Origin: an uncultured Dorea sp.
GTDB lineage: Bacteria; Bacillota; Clostridia; Lachnospirales; Lachnospiraceae
Length of the DNA stretch: 64,000 bases
Direction: 5' to 3'
Assembly (NCBI GenBank): GCA_910588745.1
Contig: CAJURK010000003.1
Location: forward strand, 1-64,000
Part shown: piece by piece, positions 32,598-42,645 of the stretch
Position numbering within the stretch: the stretch's first letter is position 1
Layout of the letters: each line of letters opens with the position of its first letter
Position numbers and translations under genes: made by a program
The notes under the pieces: generated by a model
What the model was told of the DNA's origin: nothing
Database searches by the model: none
Seen by the model: only the letters and a program-made list of their open reading frames with translations

Positions 32598-34778
32598 TTA
32601 AACCTGATATAGGCCGATAATGTCCTCCCGTATCCGATTCCAGTTTCTTTCTTCTGCAGTTTTTCTTCCGTTCTCATATAGTTTATCCTGCAAGTCTTCA
32701 TCCTTACAGATTCTTTCGATTTGTTCTACCGCCTTCCGGATATCCCCGGCAGGATACAGCAGACAGTTCCATTCATCCCGCAGATACTCGGAATTTCCTC
32801 CATTGGGCGCCGCCGTCACATAGCCGCCTGACGCCATCATTTCTAACGGCGGGTAGGAGAAGCTCTCCAACAAGCTGGTTTTTAACAAAATGTCGCATGC
32901 GTCATACACCTGCGGTACCTCCCCGTATGGAACCTTATGGAGAAATCTGTCCACGCGATACCACTCTTTCGGCTCTGCATGATACGACATATACCAGACC
33001 TCATACCTGCCAGAATCCAGGCCGTTTACAATCCGAAACGCCTCGTCCACATTCTTATACTCCACTCCGCAGTCTCCTTCGATCAGGATCCTGACCTTAT
33101 CCCCTAATTTTCTTTTACGGCATGTAAATCTCTCTGTTTCCAAACCATTCGGAGCATACAGAGACTCTTGCCCATAGTATTCCTTAAGCCAGCTCTGGCA
33201 CCACCTTGATATAGTTAGAAATTCTACCCGGCTATGGGGCATATAAGTCTGATTGGCTTCTATACGAAGCGGATCGCCTTCTCCGTAAAAATCCGTCTCA
33301 TAATTCTGAACCAGATAACATTTTCTCGAAATATTAGCATAATTCTCAACAAAAGACAGTGTTGTCCACATCGTCGCAATCCCGCATCCGATATTTCCTC
33401 TCATATCTGTATGCTTGATACTCAGTACCGGAAATCTCCTGCCCTCATATTCCATCCACCTGGTCTGGTTATCCAGCGTAAAAAGAACCACGTCCCTTCC
33501 TTCTTCCTGGAGCAGCGCGGCATGTTTCAACGCAACTTTCATGCCGCCGCTGATTTCCAGTCCCGGAAGAACAAAGCCATAGTTCGGAGGGATTTTTCCT
33601 GCAAGGAACCGTGCAAATTCCATCCCTGTCCTTACGGTTGTACAGCATTCGAGACAGTACCTGTTTGCCTGTTCCGCCAGCCGTTTCCGATACGCGCCGT
33701 CCACGACCAAACGTTCCAGCCCATCCTTCCACTCGTCCAAATTCCTGCAAAGAATTCCCGTCTTCCCATGTTCCATGCATTCATGGAACGCGCCCACGTC
33801 GCTTGCAATTGTAACTACTTTTACCAGGGCGGCCTCCACCCATTTATTTTCGGATTTTGCACGGTTAAAAACCGTATCCTCCAGCGGCGCCAGATTAATA
33901 TCAACCCCAGCGATCATCCCTGGAAGCATCTTCCAATCTGCAAAAGGCGTTTGAATAACCCGAGAGCGATATGCTTCCAGTTCTTTGGGAAGCTCCACTT
34001 CTCCGGCAAGGTGCAGCTCCGTCTCCTTGTATTTTTCCAAGATTCCTGTCAATACCGGAAGTATCATCTCAATATCCGCGTTATGCGTAATGCTTCCGCT
34101 AAAATATCCCATTTTAACAACTGACCTGTCTCGGTCTTTTTCTGACTGCAGCGTTTCCTTCGATAGCCGCGCCATCTCTTCCGACGCCCTGTTCCGGTTG
34201 ATATATACTTCCGGCACATAGTTCTTCAATTCTTCCGCCAAGGTATCCGTCGTCGTAACCGCCAGGCCGCAAAGCTTCAGCAAGCGCTGCATATTCCGTA
34301 CATTTTCATCGTACGCCTGCTTGTCTTCCGGCGCCATGCTCTGGACGTAGGGAATCTGATCCGTATATTTTGTGTCGATCACCAGATCGTCAATATCATA
34401 AATAACTTTCTTATTCAGCTTTTTTGCCAGGACTGCAAATTTTCCGGTCAGTTCCGTATACGGGCATCGAAAAAAAACAAACGCCCGATAATACCGGAGC
34501 TGGTTCAAGGACAAATCCCGATAATAAACCTCCCCGGTTGTAATATTGCAGGACTCTAACTGCTCCCTTTGATGCGCCACCCGGTATCTTCTAGGATGCG
34601 GCAGCTCGTCCATGCAGCCGCTGATAAATAAAATGTCCTTATACACCGGCTTCGCATTTATTCGCGTCTGAATTTGCTTTTTCACAAATTTCCCCGTCCG
34701 GACTGCACAGCCGGATATCCCTTCTTCTGTTACGGACTTTACTACCTTCCCTATCAAATTAAGCTTTTCGCCATTCAT
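32598..34778 (-). CDS. Bimodular GT-B glycosyltransferase (GT4-like)
   Basis: 726 residues with two GT-B type modules. Module 1 (about 45-395): DILFISGCMDELPHPRRYRV, KVIYDIDDLVID, MGYFSGSITHNADIEM and INLAPLEDTVFNRAKSENKW. Module 2 (about 400-726): GLEISGGMKVALKHAALL, YAPNGLETERF and SLLESFSYPPLEMMASGG, the classic GT4 E-x7-E region. Module 1 is homologous to the C-terminal third of the protein at 36630 (same YDIDD, GYFSG-THN and KSENKW blocks), so the genes arose by module duplication. Such proteins are common in rhamnan-type surface polysaccharide loci. RBS TAGGAG. Confidence 0.9.
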   Translation of the reverse strand: MNGEKLNLIGKVVKSVTEEGISGCAVRTGKFVKKQIQTRINAKPVYKDILFISGCMDELPHPRRYRVAHQREQLESCNITTGEVYYRDLSLNQLRYYRAFVFFRCPYTELTGKFAVLAKKLNKKVIYDIDDLVIDTKYTDQIPYVQSMAPEDKQAYDENVRNMQRLLKLCGLAVTTTDTLAEELKNYVPEVYINRNRASEEMARLSKETLQSEKDRDRSVVKMGYFSGSITHNADIEMILPVLTGILEKYKETELHLAGEVELPKELEAYRSRVIQTPFADWKMLPGMIAGVDINLAPLEDTVFNRAKSENKWVEAALVKVVTIASDVGAFHECMEHGKTGILCRNLDEWKDGLERLVVDGAYRKRLAEQANRYCLECCTTVRTGMEFARFLAGKIPPNYGFVLPGLEISGGMKVALKHAALLQEEGRDVVLFTLDNQTRWMEYEGRRFPVLSIKHTDMRGNIGCGIATMWTTLSFVENYANISRKCYLVQNYETDFYGEGDPLRIEANQTYMPHSRVEFLTISRWCQSWLKEYYGQESLYAPNGLETERFTCRKRKLGDKVRILIEGDCGVEYKNVDEAFRIVNGLDSGRYEVWYMSYHAEPKEWYRVDRFLHKVPYGEVPQVYDACDILLKTSLLESFSYPPLEMMASGGYVTAAPNGGNSEYLRDEWNCLLYPAGDIRKAVEQIERICKDEDLQDKLYENGRKTAEERNWNRIREDIIGLYQV

Positions 34779-34787
34779 AAGAATCTC

Positions 34788-36461
34788 CTACATCCACTTT
34801 AACTTCTTTAGAAGAGGATGATAGTATTCATCCCCTTTTTCCAGTTCCTGCTCCCATCGCTTTTTTAACTCTGCGCATTCTGTCCACAGATTTTCCGCTC
34901 CGGAATACGTTACGCTGCAAAAGCATGTCCATACGTTCTTCTTTCCATGCCGTATACTTCTGATACAGAAATCCGCATCCTTACATGCTCCCAATTCCTC
35001 ATCAAAACCGTCCAGTTTCTCGAATACATTATTAGAAACCATCATACAAAGCATTGTGAGTACCGTTGTATTCCTGACATGCTTCATATTCGCTTCATAT
35101 CCCTGTTCTTCCGCATCCAGGCCATGATTAATCACATGGATCCCGGATGGGCTTTCATAATCCAGCACGGCTCCGGCAAAATAGGTCCGCCCGTTCCGGT
35201 CAGTCATATGCGGACCTACAACTCCTACATCCTTTCGCTGCGCATACATCAGCAGTTCTTCCACCCACGAGGTATTTACCGGCATACACGCTTCATTCAG
35301 ATACAGCAGATAGTCTCCGCCTGGTTTGAGAGAAATCTGAACAAATGGTTCCTGAACGTAAAAATCCTTCTTAATCCCGCTGTTTTCGCATGGAAGCACA
35401 ATTTCCAGCGGACGGTAAGACGTTTTTGCCAGCAGCCCGCGGATGTAATCCTCCAACTCACGTCCCCTTAAATTTCCCCACAGGATAACAGATACCACCG
35501 GATGCTCCTCCAGTCGGTAGGCCAGTCTGTAAATCGTCTCATATGGATAATTGCATTCTACAGTTCCTGGTTCCCGTTCTCTCTTTAATTGAGCTGCAAT
35601 CGCACGTTTTGCCGCGTCAACCGCATACTGTTTGCCCGACAGATTCATAGAAACCGACCCCTCATGCACACGCCAATAATACAAAATTTGGGGAATATGG
35701 ACGATATGCTCCGCCTGTTCTGTAAGCCGCAGCGTCATATCATAATCCTGACTGCCCTCGCACTCTTTCCGGTACAGCGCGTCCTCTCCCTCCAGAAGGG
35801 ATCTTTGAAATACCACAAAATGACAGATATAGTTATGGGAACGAAGTTCATCTTTTCCAAATCCGTTTTTGCACACAATATCTGTGGAACATTCTATAGA
35901 ATCCCGAAATTTCATCTCATCCGTATAGATAAAATCAGCGCCTTTGCCAATCGCCTCCACAACTTTATACAACGCGGACGGATGCAGCAAATCGTCATGA
36001 TCTAACAATCCGCAGTAGGATCCGGACGCCAATTCGATACACCGATTTGTATTTCCTACAATCCCTTCATTTTTTTCCAGCTTTTTATAAATGATACGGG
36101 AATCCGATCTTGCATAACCGGTGCAAATCTCTTCTACTGCCGTATACTCTCTATCGCTTCCGTCCGCCAAACACAGTTCCCAATTCCCGTAGGTCTGGCT
36201 TTGTACTGACTCCAGCAGTTGCCTCAAGAATTCCTCCGGCGTATTATACAGAGGAGTAATAATGCTGATCAGAGGAGAATATTCCGGTTCTGTATTCCTT
36301 TGTCTTTCCAATTCTTTTTCCGGCGTCAAATGATACGCCTGAATAATCCTCAGAACTCTCTCCTGTTCCTTCTTTCGGTTCAAATAATACTTTACCGAAT
36401 CCTGAAATCCCTGTTTCCGAACTTTACTGCAGAAATTTCTGCACTTATGATATAATCTCAT
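34788..36461 (-). CDS. Family 2 glycosyltransferase with second, degenerate module
   Basis: 557 residues. Module 1 (about 60-300) is a complete GT2: LISIITPLYNTPEEFL, GLLDHDDLLHPSAL, EGSQDYDMTLRL. Module 2 (about 320-557) begins VVSVILWGNLRGRELEDYI, has LLYLNEACMPVNTSWVE where a DxD would be expected, and FDEELGACKDADFCIR; the catalytic acidic motif appears lost. It resembles the 609-residue protein at 13367 along its length, so the two are probably paralogues with diverged second domains. RBS is weak (GTGAGAAACCT). The 168-bp upstream gap has no clear promoter. Confidence 0.9.
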   Translation of the reverse strand: MRLYHKCRNFCSKVRKQGFQDSVKYYLNRKKEQERVLRIIQAYHLTPEKELERQRNTEPEYSPLISIITPLYNTPEEFLRQLLESVQSQTYGNWELCLADGSDREYTAVEEICTGYARSDSRIIYKKLEKNEGIVGNTNRCIELASGSYCGLLDHDDLLHPSALYKVVEAIGKGADFIYTDEMKFRDSIECSTDIVCKNGFGKDELRSHNYICHFVVFQRSLLEGEDALYRKECEGSQDYDMTLRLTEQAEHIVHIPQILYYWRVHEGSVSMNLSGKQYAVDAAKRAIAAQLKREREPGTVECNYPYETIYRLAYRLEEHPVVSVILWGNLRGRELEDYIRGLLAKTSYRPLEIVLPCENSGIKKDFYVQEPFVQISLKPGGDYLLYLNEACMPVNTSWVEELLMYAQRKDVGVVGPHMTDRNGRTYFAGAVLDYESPSGIHVINHGLDAEEQGYEANMKHVRNTTVLTMLCMMVSNNVFEKLDGFDEELGACKDADFCIRSIRHGKKNVWTCFCSVTYSGAENLWTECAELKKRWEQELEKGDEYYHPLLKKLKWM

Positions 36462-36629
36462 AGGTTTCTCACATTCTAGAACGATTTTCTTCCTGAAAAC
36501 TTTCGCTGCATAACACAGATTTACTTTTCAACATTTTCACCGGTTCCAACACATATCTATGTTACCATGTTCTCATTTTGTCACCAGTGTATCTACTTTA
36601 CCAGTGTTTTCACTGTGCCTGCTACACAT

Positions 36630-39600
36630 CTACTTAATCAGCGCCTTCAATACATCCTGCTCCATCTGAAATGTGGTATAAGACTTACAAACTTTTTCAT
36701 ACGCCGCGTCTGCAATCTTCTTCCGCAATTTTTGATCGTCAATCAGTTTCTGCAGATTCGCTCTCCAGTCTGCATCTGTCTTGCAGAGATATCCGTTGAT
36801 ACCGTCTGAAATCACGCGCTCCATTTCTTCATTCCATGCTGCGACTGTCGGCGCGCCGACCAGCGCCGCCTCCATCCATTTATTCTCCGATTTACAGCTA
36901 TGGAACGTTGTATGCTCTAACGGCATCAGATTGATATCCGCCTTTGCAATCAGCCGGGGGAGATTCCTCCACACAACAAACTTAAACCGCTCGATCCTGG
37001 TCTTTACCTCATCAAATTCTTCCGGTAACTGGATTTGTCCGCCAATCAGAAGATAAACCTGCTCATTCTTTCTCATAATCTGCAAGATAACGTCCTTGAT
37101 GCTTTCAAAGTCCTCATTATGAGTCTTGGTTCCGCTGAAATATCCCAGATATATTCTTTCCTTGTTCTGGACTTTCCGCTCTTCTTTTCCATGGCCTATT
37201 GAGCAAATAAACATAGCCATACTGGCCACATTCCGGTTCACATATACAGGCTTTCCGGGAAAACTCATCTTCGCTTCTTTCTTCAGCGTTTCTGTCGATA
37301 CAAGATAGCCGTCGCAAAGGGACATTGCCTTCTTTATATCTCCCGAATACCTTTCAAAATTCCGATAATCCTTCCCTTGAAGAAAAGAAAGATTCCTGAT
37401 TTTATCATATTCAAATATAAAATCATCTATATCATAATAAACCGGTTTCCCTAATCTGCGGGCTCGTTTCACCAGCTTCTGAATCAATTTTACTCTGGCT
37501 CCCCGATATAGTACGACGCTGTCAAAATCCCTCAGTTCACATTTGGGCGCCTGGCTGATCATGATGCGTTCGGACGCTATCCCCTGCAGCAAGAGCTGCT
37601 CTCTCAAATGCTCCACTCGGTATCTGGATGCAAACGTGTTCTCTTCTGCGATAAACAGAACCTTCTTATCTTTTCTTTCCAGCCTCTGACAGTCTGAAAT
37701 CATATCCCGGTTTTTTATTTCATTCAAGATCGCGCCGGCTGTCATCTCCGGTATGATAATCCCTCTCCGATACTCGGAAACCCGTTCCGCCGGAGCGCCG
37801 ATATCAAAGCACATAACCGGCATCCCCATCTTCATAACCTCTTCCGCCGTATAGGAGAATGTCTCCGGCCATATCGAAGGAATTAGGAAAATATCCACAT
37901 CCTCTTTTAAAGTCAGATAAGGAATACTATCCCTGGTATATTTGCCGGTTTCTGAAAAAACAGGACTCTCAATCTTCTCTGCCGAAGTACCAATTAATTT
38001 GATTCTAATATTCAGCCCTTCTTTTTCAATCTCAGCAGCCAGCTCCTTAATAATCTCCGCGCCTTTATGCTTCGTCAGCACTCCTAAAAGACCTATCGTA
38101 AAAGCATTCGACATTTTATACTTCTTTTGGATGTTCGGCATATAGCCAATCTGGTGAGGAATCAGTTCCACACTCGGCAGCCTTCCATAGACCTGCTCTA
38201 AGATCTTCCGGGAATCCTTTGAAAACACGACCACAGAACTGCATGCCTCTAAGAATTCCTTCCATTTTGAACGCCAAACATCCATAGACGTATACTCTTC
38301 GTTCAAATCCGGATTGCATGTTTCAAAACACTCTCTGCAAATCCCATGCTCCGGAATCCTACAGTATTGTTTTTTTGCATCCAGCAGATTAATTGTGGGA
38401 CAAACAGCAAAATAATCATGCAGCAGCATTTTTAACACGATAGAACTTCCTGCTGCAAACTCCCGAATTCGATCCATAAACTCATAAATCCTTGGATATG
38501 TCACCAGTTCGTTCACCCAGAGTTCATCCGGCTTCAGGAATTCCAGCGCTTTTATAATATCCATCTGTTCTTTTACAAAAAGTTTGGTTTTCTCCTTCCC
38601 ATAATAGAACACAACCGGATAGTAATTCTGAATAAAATTATACCGGATTATAACAAACGCATGTCCCTGATCCACGGACAAATTTCTCTTTTGGGCTAGA
38701 TAGGAAGACGCTCCTCCCCCTAAATCATGATCAATTGCTGCGAATATTTTTTCCGGTCTGCCCTTAACTGTCAGGAGAAATTTCACCAGTCTGCGGATAT
38801 CCTTATTTTCATCAATCGCAAAAAATCTGGCGACCTGCTTCGGATAATCAGGATGCTTTCTTTCAAGTATTTCTGCATGCTCCCTCATATACCGTTTCTT
38901 CTCTTCGCTGTGAAAACTTCCTCCATGTTTATGATACACAAAGAGATTCTCCACATGAACATTCCGGTATCCCTTTCCAATTGCACGCTGACACCAGTCG
39001 TTCTCTTCACCATACCCCATGCCGAAGCTTTCCGCGTCCAATTCTCCCACTTCATCGATTGCCTTTCTGTTCATCGCCATACAAAAGCCAACCCCCGTAG
39101 GCATCTCCAGATATTTGGGAACAATTTTCTGAAACTCTTCGTCAATCTCATCCACTGACAACCCAAAAGGCAGTTCATTATCTTGTCCGATTTCCGGAAA
39201 GCTTGTGATGATTCCGCAGTTGGTATAGGGTGTTGCGGAAGCCACGGAAAAATCCTCCAGAATTGGCAGCATCAACCGCTCCAGCCACAGAGCCGGAAGC
39301 TCCACATCTGAATTCACAAGCGCCACATGTCCCTTGGCAAACTTCAGCCCCTTATTTACATTTCTAACAAATCCCTGATTCTTCTCATTTTCAATCAGCC
39401 GCACATTCTCTCTGCTATCCGCATATTCGTGCAGCAGCGGAGAGATTCGTTCATCCGGACTGCAGTCGTTGATCAGAATCAGATTATATTGCATTTTTGT
39501 CCGTTCTATCGTCTCAAACAAACGGTTAAGAAATTGATATCCATTGTAAATAGGAACAATAATATCTATTTTCTGCTGGTAATACTCTTCTTTAAACTCC

Positions 39601-40046
39601 CAATTTATTTTATAATTATGAATCAGGGCGGCAAAATCAATCTCCTGCTCCTTCGTATCGAGCCTCTCTACTTTGACCGGAGCCTGTCCGTCAATTTTGG
39701 AATCGGCAGTAAAATTCCCCAACCCGTATTTACAGCTAATTCCATTCACAGTAAATACAAGCTCCGCCTCAAATTCCTTCAAATTCTCTATCACGATTTT
39801 CCCAAAAAAACCCGATTTCTTTGCGTTCTCCGCCTGGGTCTCCTGGTAGACGTCCGTGCGCTTGATTCCTGATGTAAGTTTCATGGAATATGCCTGATCT
39901 TTTGATTTCACAATCACGTTTAGACCTTCGACCGAATGTTTATAAGAAAACAGCCAGCCCTTTATGCGCAGTATATTATTTTCATATTCGCAGAAGTCTA
40001 TTGCGTATTCTATTTTCAGTAACCGCCTTTTCACTTTAAAAACCAT
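36630..40046 (-). CDS. Giant multi-module glycosyltransferase (GT2 + GT4 + GT4-like)
   Basis: About 1138 residues. Order: an N-terminal beta-rich domain (about 1-130, LRIKGWLFSYKHSVEGLNV), a GT2 domain (about 155-420: IDIIVPIYNGYQFL, LVNSDVELPALW, GYGEENDWCQRA), a GT-B/GT4 domain (about 430-780: FTIGLLGVLTKHKGAEII and SIWPETFSYTAEEVM), and a third module (about 800-1138: KVLFIAEENTFASRYRVEHL, YDIDDFIFEY, GYFSGTKTHNEDFES). The third is homologous to the first module of the 726-residue protein. ATG 40046 (TAGGAG 7 nt upstream) is chosen; the frame is open 26 codons further. Fusion suggests ordered addition of several sugars by one polypeptide. Confidence 0.9.
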   Translation of the reverse strand: MVFKVKRRLLKIEYAIDFCEYENNILRIKGWLFSYKHSVEGLNVIVKSKDQAYSMKLTSGIKRTDVYQETQAENAKKSGFFGKIVIENLKEFEAELVFTVNGISCKYGLGNFTADSKIDGQAPVKVERLDTKEQEIDFAALIHNYKINWEFKEEYYQQKIDIIVPIYNGYQFLNRLFETIERTKMQYNLILINDCSPDERISPLLHEYADSRENVRLIENEKNQGFVRNVNKGLKFAKGHVALVNSDVELPALWLERLMLPILEDFSVASATPYTNCGIITSFPEIGQDNELPFGLSVDEIDEEFQKIVPKYLEMPTGVGFCMAMNRKAIDEVGELDAESFGMGYGEENDWCQRAIGKGYRNVHVENLFVYHKHGGSFHSEEKKRYMREHAEILERKHPDYPKQVARFFAIDENKDIRRLVKFLLTVKGRPEKIFAAIDHDLGGGASSYLAQKRNLSVDQGHAFVIIRYNFIQNYYPVVFYYGKEKTKLFVKEQMDIIKALEFLKPDELWVNELVTYPRIYEFMDRIREFAAGSSIVLKMLLHDYFAVCPTINLLDAKKQYCRIPEHGICRECFETCNPDLNEEYTSMDVWRSKWKEFLEACSSVVVFSKDSRKILEQVYGRLPSVELIPHQIGYMPNIQKKYKMSNAFTIGLLGVLTKHKGAEIIKELAAEIEKEGLNIRIKLIGTSAEKIESPVFSETGKYTRDSIPYLTLKEDVDIFLIPSIWPETFSYTAEEVMKMGMPVMCFDIGAPAERVSEYRRGIIIPEMTAGAILNEIKNRDMISDCQRLERKDKKVLFIAEENTFASRYRVEHLREQLLLQGIASERIMISQAPKCELRDFDSVVLYRGARVKLIQKLVKRARRLGKPVYYDIDDFIFEYDKIRNLSFLQGKDYRNFERYSGDIKKAMSLCDGYLVSTETLKKEAKMSFPGKPVYVNRNVASMAMFICSIGHGKEERKVQNKERIYLGYFSGTKTHNEDFESIKDVILQIMRKNEQVYLLIGGQIQLPEEFDEVKTRIERFKFVVWRNLPRLIAKADINLMPLEHTTFHSCKSENKWMEAALVGAPTVAAWNEEMERVISDGINGYLCKTDADWRANLQKLIDDQKLRKKIADAAYEKVCKSYTTFQMEQDVLKALIK

Positions 40047-40056
40047 ACATACACTC

Positions 40057-41148
40057 CTATTTTTTCCTTCCAAATTGAAATATTTTCTCATAATCCGGCG
40101 CTTCAAATGTAATGGTAGACACATAACCGATAACTGTACAAATAGTTATCAGCACAAGGGACGCCGCCCAAAAATTTCTGGAAACCGCAGCAATCCACGA
40201 ACTTCCCTGCAGCAGATTTGCTGCAATCACAAAATGCCACAGATAAATACCATACTGATATTTTGCAATAAACAAAATCGGTTTCATAACCAATGTATCT
40301 TCACGCAATCTAACGTTAGAAACTCCCCACATAACAAATCCCAGCAGTACAACCAGAACGCTGTGCCATACATATCCCATCCAAGTATCCGTATATTTAC
40401 CTGCCGGTTCCGGTATTAAAATCCAGGCGATTACCAAAACCATTCCTACAACAATACTGGTGTTCCGCCAAAAGAACTTCCCATCTTTTGCGGGCAGCGC
40501 CGCCAAAAACATTCCACCCATAAAATTATCCAGAGCAGAAAATAACTGTCTGCCATAAATAAAATAATAAGAGGATTCCATTTGGATCTTTGGAAAAATG
40601 AAATGATATATTACCACTTTACACGCTACCGTAAAAATAACGGAACCTAAAAACGCCGCGGCTGCATTCTTCTTGACCAATCTGTACAGCAGCACAGAAA
40701 CCAGATAAAATTGAGCAATCACCCCCATCGTCCACAAAACAGTACTGATGGAGCCGCATGTAGACGGAAAAAAATTATGAATTAAAAACATATGTGTAAA
40801 AATATGAAATAATCCCCGGTTACTCAACATCGTTACCTGAGACGTTAAAAACATGATGATAAGCAATGACATATAATACTGCGGAAGTATTCTAATAAAC
40901 CGCTTTTTGTAAAACGGAAACAACTCAAAACTATTCGTATTCATTTTATAATCAATTGATAAATAAATACCATATCCGCTAATCATAAAAAAGAGCGTTA
41001 CCCCAACTTCGCCTCCGGCTGAAATCAAATCATGCAGCGCCGGATGTGAAACTGCATATCCCTCGCCCATTAATACATAAAAGTGATAAACCAGAACAGA
41101 TAGAATTGCCAGCGTTCTAAAAATATCAATTCCTCTATTTCTTCTCAT
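40057..41148 (-). CDS. Acyltransferase family 3 membrane protein (OafA-like)
   Basis: 363 residues, about ten hydrophobic helices. Seen: RGIDIFRTLAILSVLVYHFY (the family opening with its catalytic-type His), GVTLFFMISGYGIYLS, and KKRFIRILPQYYMSLLI. Such enzymes O-acetylate surface sugars from cytosolic acetyl-CoA. It lacks the periplasmic SGNH extension found in OafB-type proteins. ATG 41148 is preceded by GGAGG at 7 nt. It ends 10 bp before the giant transferase gene, implying a shared transcript. Confidence 0.92.
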   Translation of the reverse strand: MRRNRGIDIFRTLAILSVLVYHFYVLMGEGYAVSHPALHDLISAGGEVGVTLFFMISGYGIYLSIDYKMNTNSFELFPFYKKRFIRILPQYYMSLLIIMFLTSQVTMLSNRGLFHIFTHMFLIHNFFPSTCGSISTVLWTMGVIAQFYLVSVLLYRLVKKNAAAAFLGSVIFTVACKVVIYHFIFPKIQMESSYYFIYGRQLFSALDNFMGGMFLAALPAKDGKFFWRNTSIVVGMVLVIAWILIPEPAGKYTDTWMGYVWHSVLVVLLGFVMWGVSNVRLREDTLVMKPILFIAKYQYGIYLWHFVIAANLLQGSSWIAAVSRNFWAASLVLITICTVIGYVSTITFEAPDYEKIFQFGRKK

Positions 41149-41230
41149 AATTACACCTCCGCGCATTCCCTTTCTACTTTATGAGTAGTGACGAATCGCG
41201 ATTTCCCACTCATCTACAAACGGCTTATCC

Positions 41231-42610
41231 CTATAAAATCCAATACCTCTGTATTAGCAAACACATAATATAAATATATATTCCCGCCTCCAAAATTACA
41301 AACGCCGTCCTGACTACTTTTTCGCCAGCATATAATTTTTGTGGTACCGCCAAAAATAATAAACTGATAAATGGTAAATAATACCTTCCCTGCACCCCTC
41401 CTATATATGGTATCTGATACATTGCTTCTCTTATCTCATACGTACCTTCTACATACTCACTCCCAAAAAGTGTTACCATAATCGTGTGATTCACCATGGA
41501 CAAAGTAACAAATATACATAATAGCAGCATCGTACCTAATAGGATAAACACATCCCATTTTTTTAATTTTCGATGTTTATCAACATCATCCCTCTTCAAC
41601 GCAAAAATGAATAGACAAACATAAACCAGTAGAACAGATGAAAAAGACATTGGACTATCAAGCCATCCCAAATTGCCCACTGTGGAAATCATTAAAAATT
41701 CTGTCCATGTACGTCCCGTTTCTCCAAGCAGATATAATCCCCTTCTCCATTCTACAATAAACCCATATACATTCTGGATATGCGTATTTCCCCTGAACAA
41801 ATAAGCCATAACCAACCCTAATATAAGAATAATACAACCGGCTGGTACTCTTATTTTCTTTATACAGTTTTCATTTATCCTTATAAATCCCAGATTAATA
41901 TCTATTTTTTCCAAAGGGATTATAAGCATAAGCAAAATAAGAAATACATACGGAACTTTGATATATGTTATGATCAGCCATGTAGAAAACAACACCGCAA
42001 TATCCTTAAGACCCACAACATCTTTCTCATATTTCAGATAAAACACAAACGCCGTCAAAAAAAAGCACAGCGGAAGCAAAACCGAATCATATCCTATACT
42101 CCCAGCCTGATGTACAGACATGGGAAACAGCATGATGACTGCCATAACTTCTTTTTTTAACGGCATAATTTTTAGGGAATAATAACATATGATTGTATAA
42201 AAAAGTAAACAACACAATTCCCCTAACTGCAAAGCAAAATATGACGGAACTCCCAGCAATACGCCAAGAAGAATCCCTATAACAGCGGGAAAATGCTTAA
42301 TTACAGAAGGATAAATCATATGCGGAAGCATATCCATCCTCTTATAATCAGGTTTTCTAAACAACATATTTTTGTATTCACCCAAATCTACTTTTTCGTC
42401 ATAATTGTGTTCTATTCTGCCGTGAGGAATACCTATACTTTCATAAATATTCTCCGCAAAATCTTCTCTGCCTAAGGACGCCCCTATCATTCTAAGATGC
42501 GTATATTCGTCCGGTGTCTGCCATACAGGAACAGCAACCGATATCAAAATCCCAACGATAAAAATATAAAGCGCAATTATTTTTTCCTTTTGCTTCAAGT
42601 CTATTTTCAT
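41231..42610 (-). CDS. DUF2142-type polytopic membrane protein
   Basis: About 459 residues with roughly eleven hydrophobic helices. The first loop contains VWQTPDEYTHLRM, the PDE-x-x-H pattern of DUF2142, a family related in topology to GT-C enzymes that use polyprenyl-linked sugars. The loop Asp-Glu could be the catalytic acid pair. It follows a DPM1-like GT2 and a DUF2304 protein, the two partners expected for a polyprenyl-phosphate-sugar pathway. Start ATG 42610; RBS AAGGAT. It is not recognisably a Wzy polymerase, but it is the only polytopic protein here that could serve as one. Confidence 0.82.
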   Translation of the reverse strand: MKIDLKQKEKIIALYIFIVGILISVAVPVWQTPDEYTHLRMIGASLGREDFAENIYESIGIPHGRIEHNYDEKVDLGEYKNMLFRKPDYKRMDMLPHMIYPSVIKHFPAVIGILLGVLLGVPSYFALQLGELCCLLFYTIICYYSLKIMPLKKEVMAVIMLFPMSVHQAGSIGYDSVLLPLCFFLTAFVFYLKYEKDVVGLKDIAVLFSTWLIITYIKVPYVFLILLMLIIPLEKIDINLGFIRINENCIKKIRVPAGCIILILGLVMAYLFRGNTHIQNVYGFIVEWRRGLYLLGETGRTWTEFLMISTVGNLGWLDSPMSFSSVLLVYVCLFIFALKRDDVDKHRKLKKWDVFILLGTMLLLCIFVTLSMVNHTIMVTLFGSEYVEGTYEIREAMYQIPYIGGVQGRYYLPFISLLFLAVPQKLYAGEKVVRTAFVILEAGIYIYIMCLLIQRYWIL

Positions 42611-42645
42611 AACGAACAATCCTTCTAACTAATATCCTATCTTTT

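Noticed and set aside
36462..36629. Promoter or small RNA in the 168-bp gap before the 34788 gene
   Set aside because: Loose repeats around ACCAGTG and a short CAGTG hairpin are present, but no -35/-10 pair of acceptable spacing.
41149..41230. Terminator or operator in the gap before the acyltransferase-3 gene
   Set aside because: A 10-bp palindrome AATCGCGATT inside a 6-bp ATGAGT/ACTCAT stem is visible, but there is no U-tract or adjacent promoter to give it meaning.
41231..42610. Wzy O-antigen polymerase
   Set aside because: The PDE-x-x-H first loop indicates DUF2142; no Wzy-type large periplasmic loop could be recognised.
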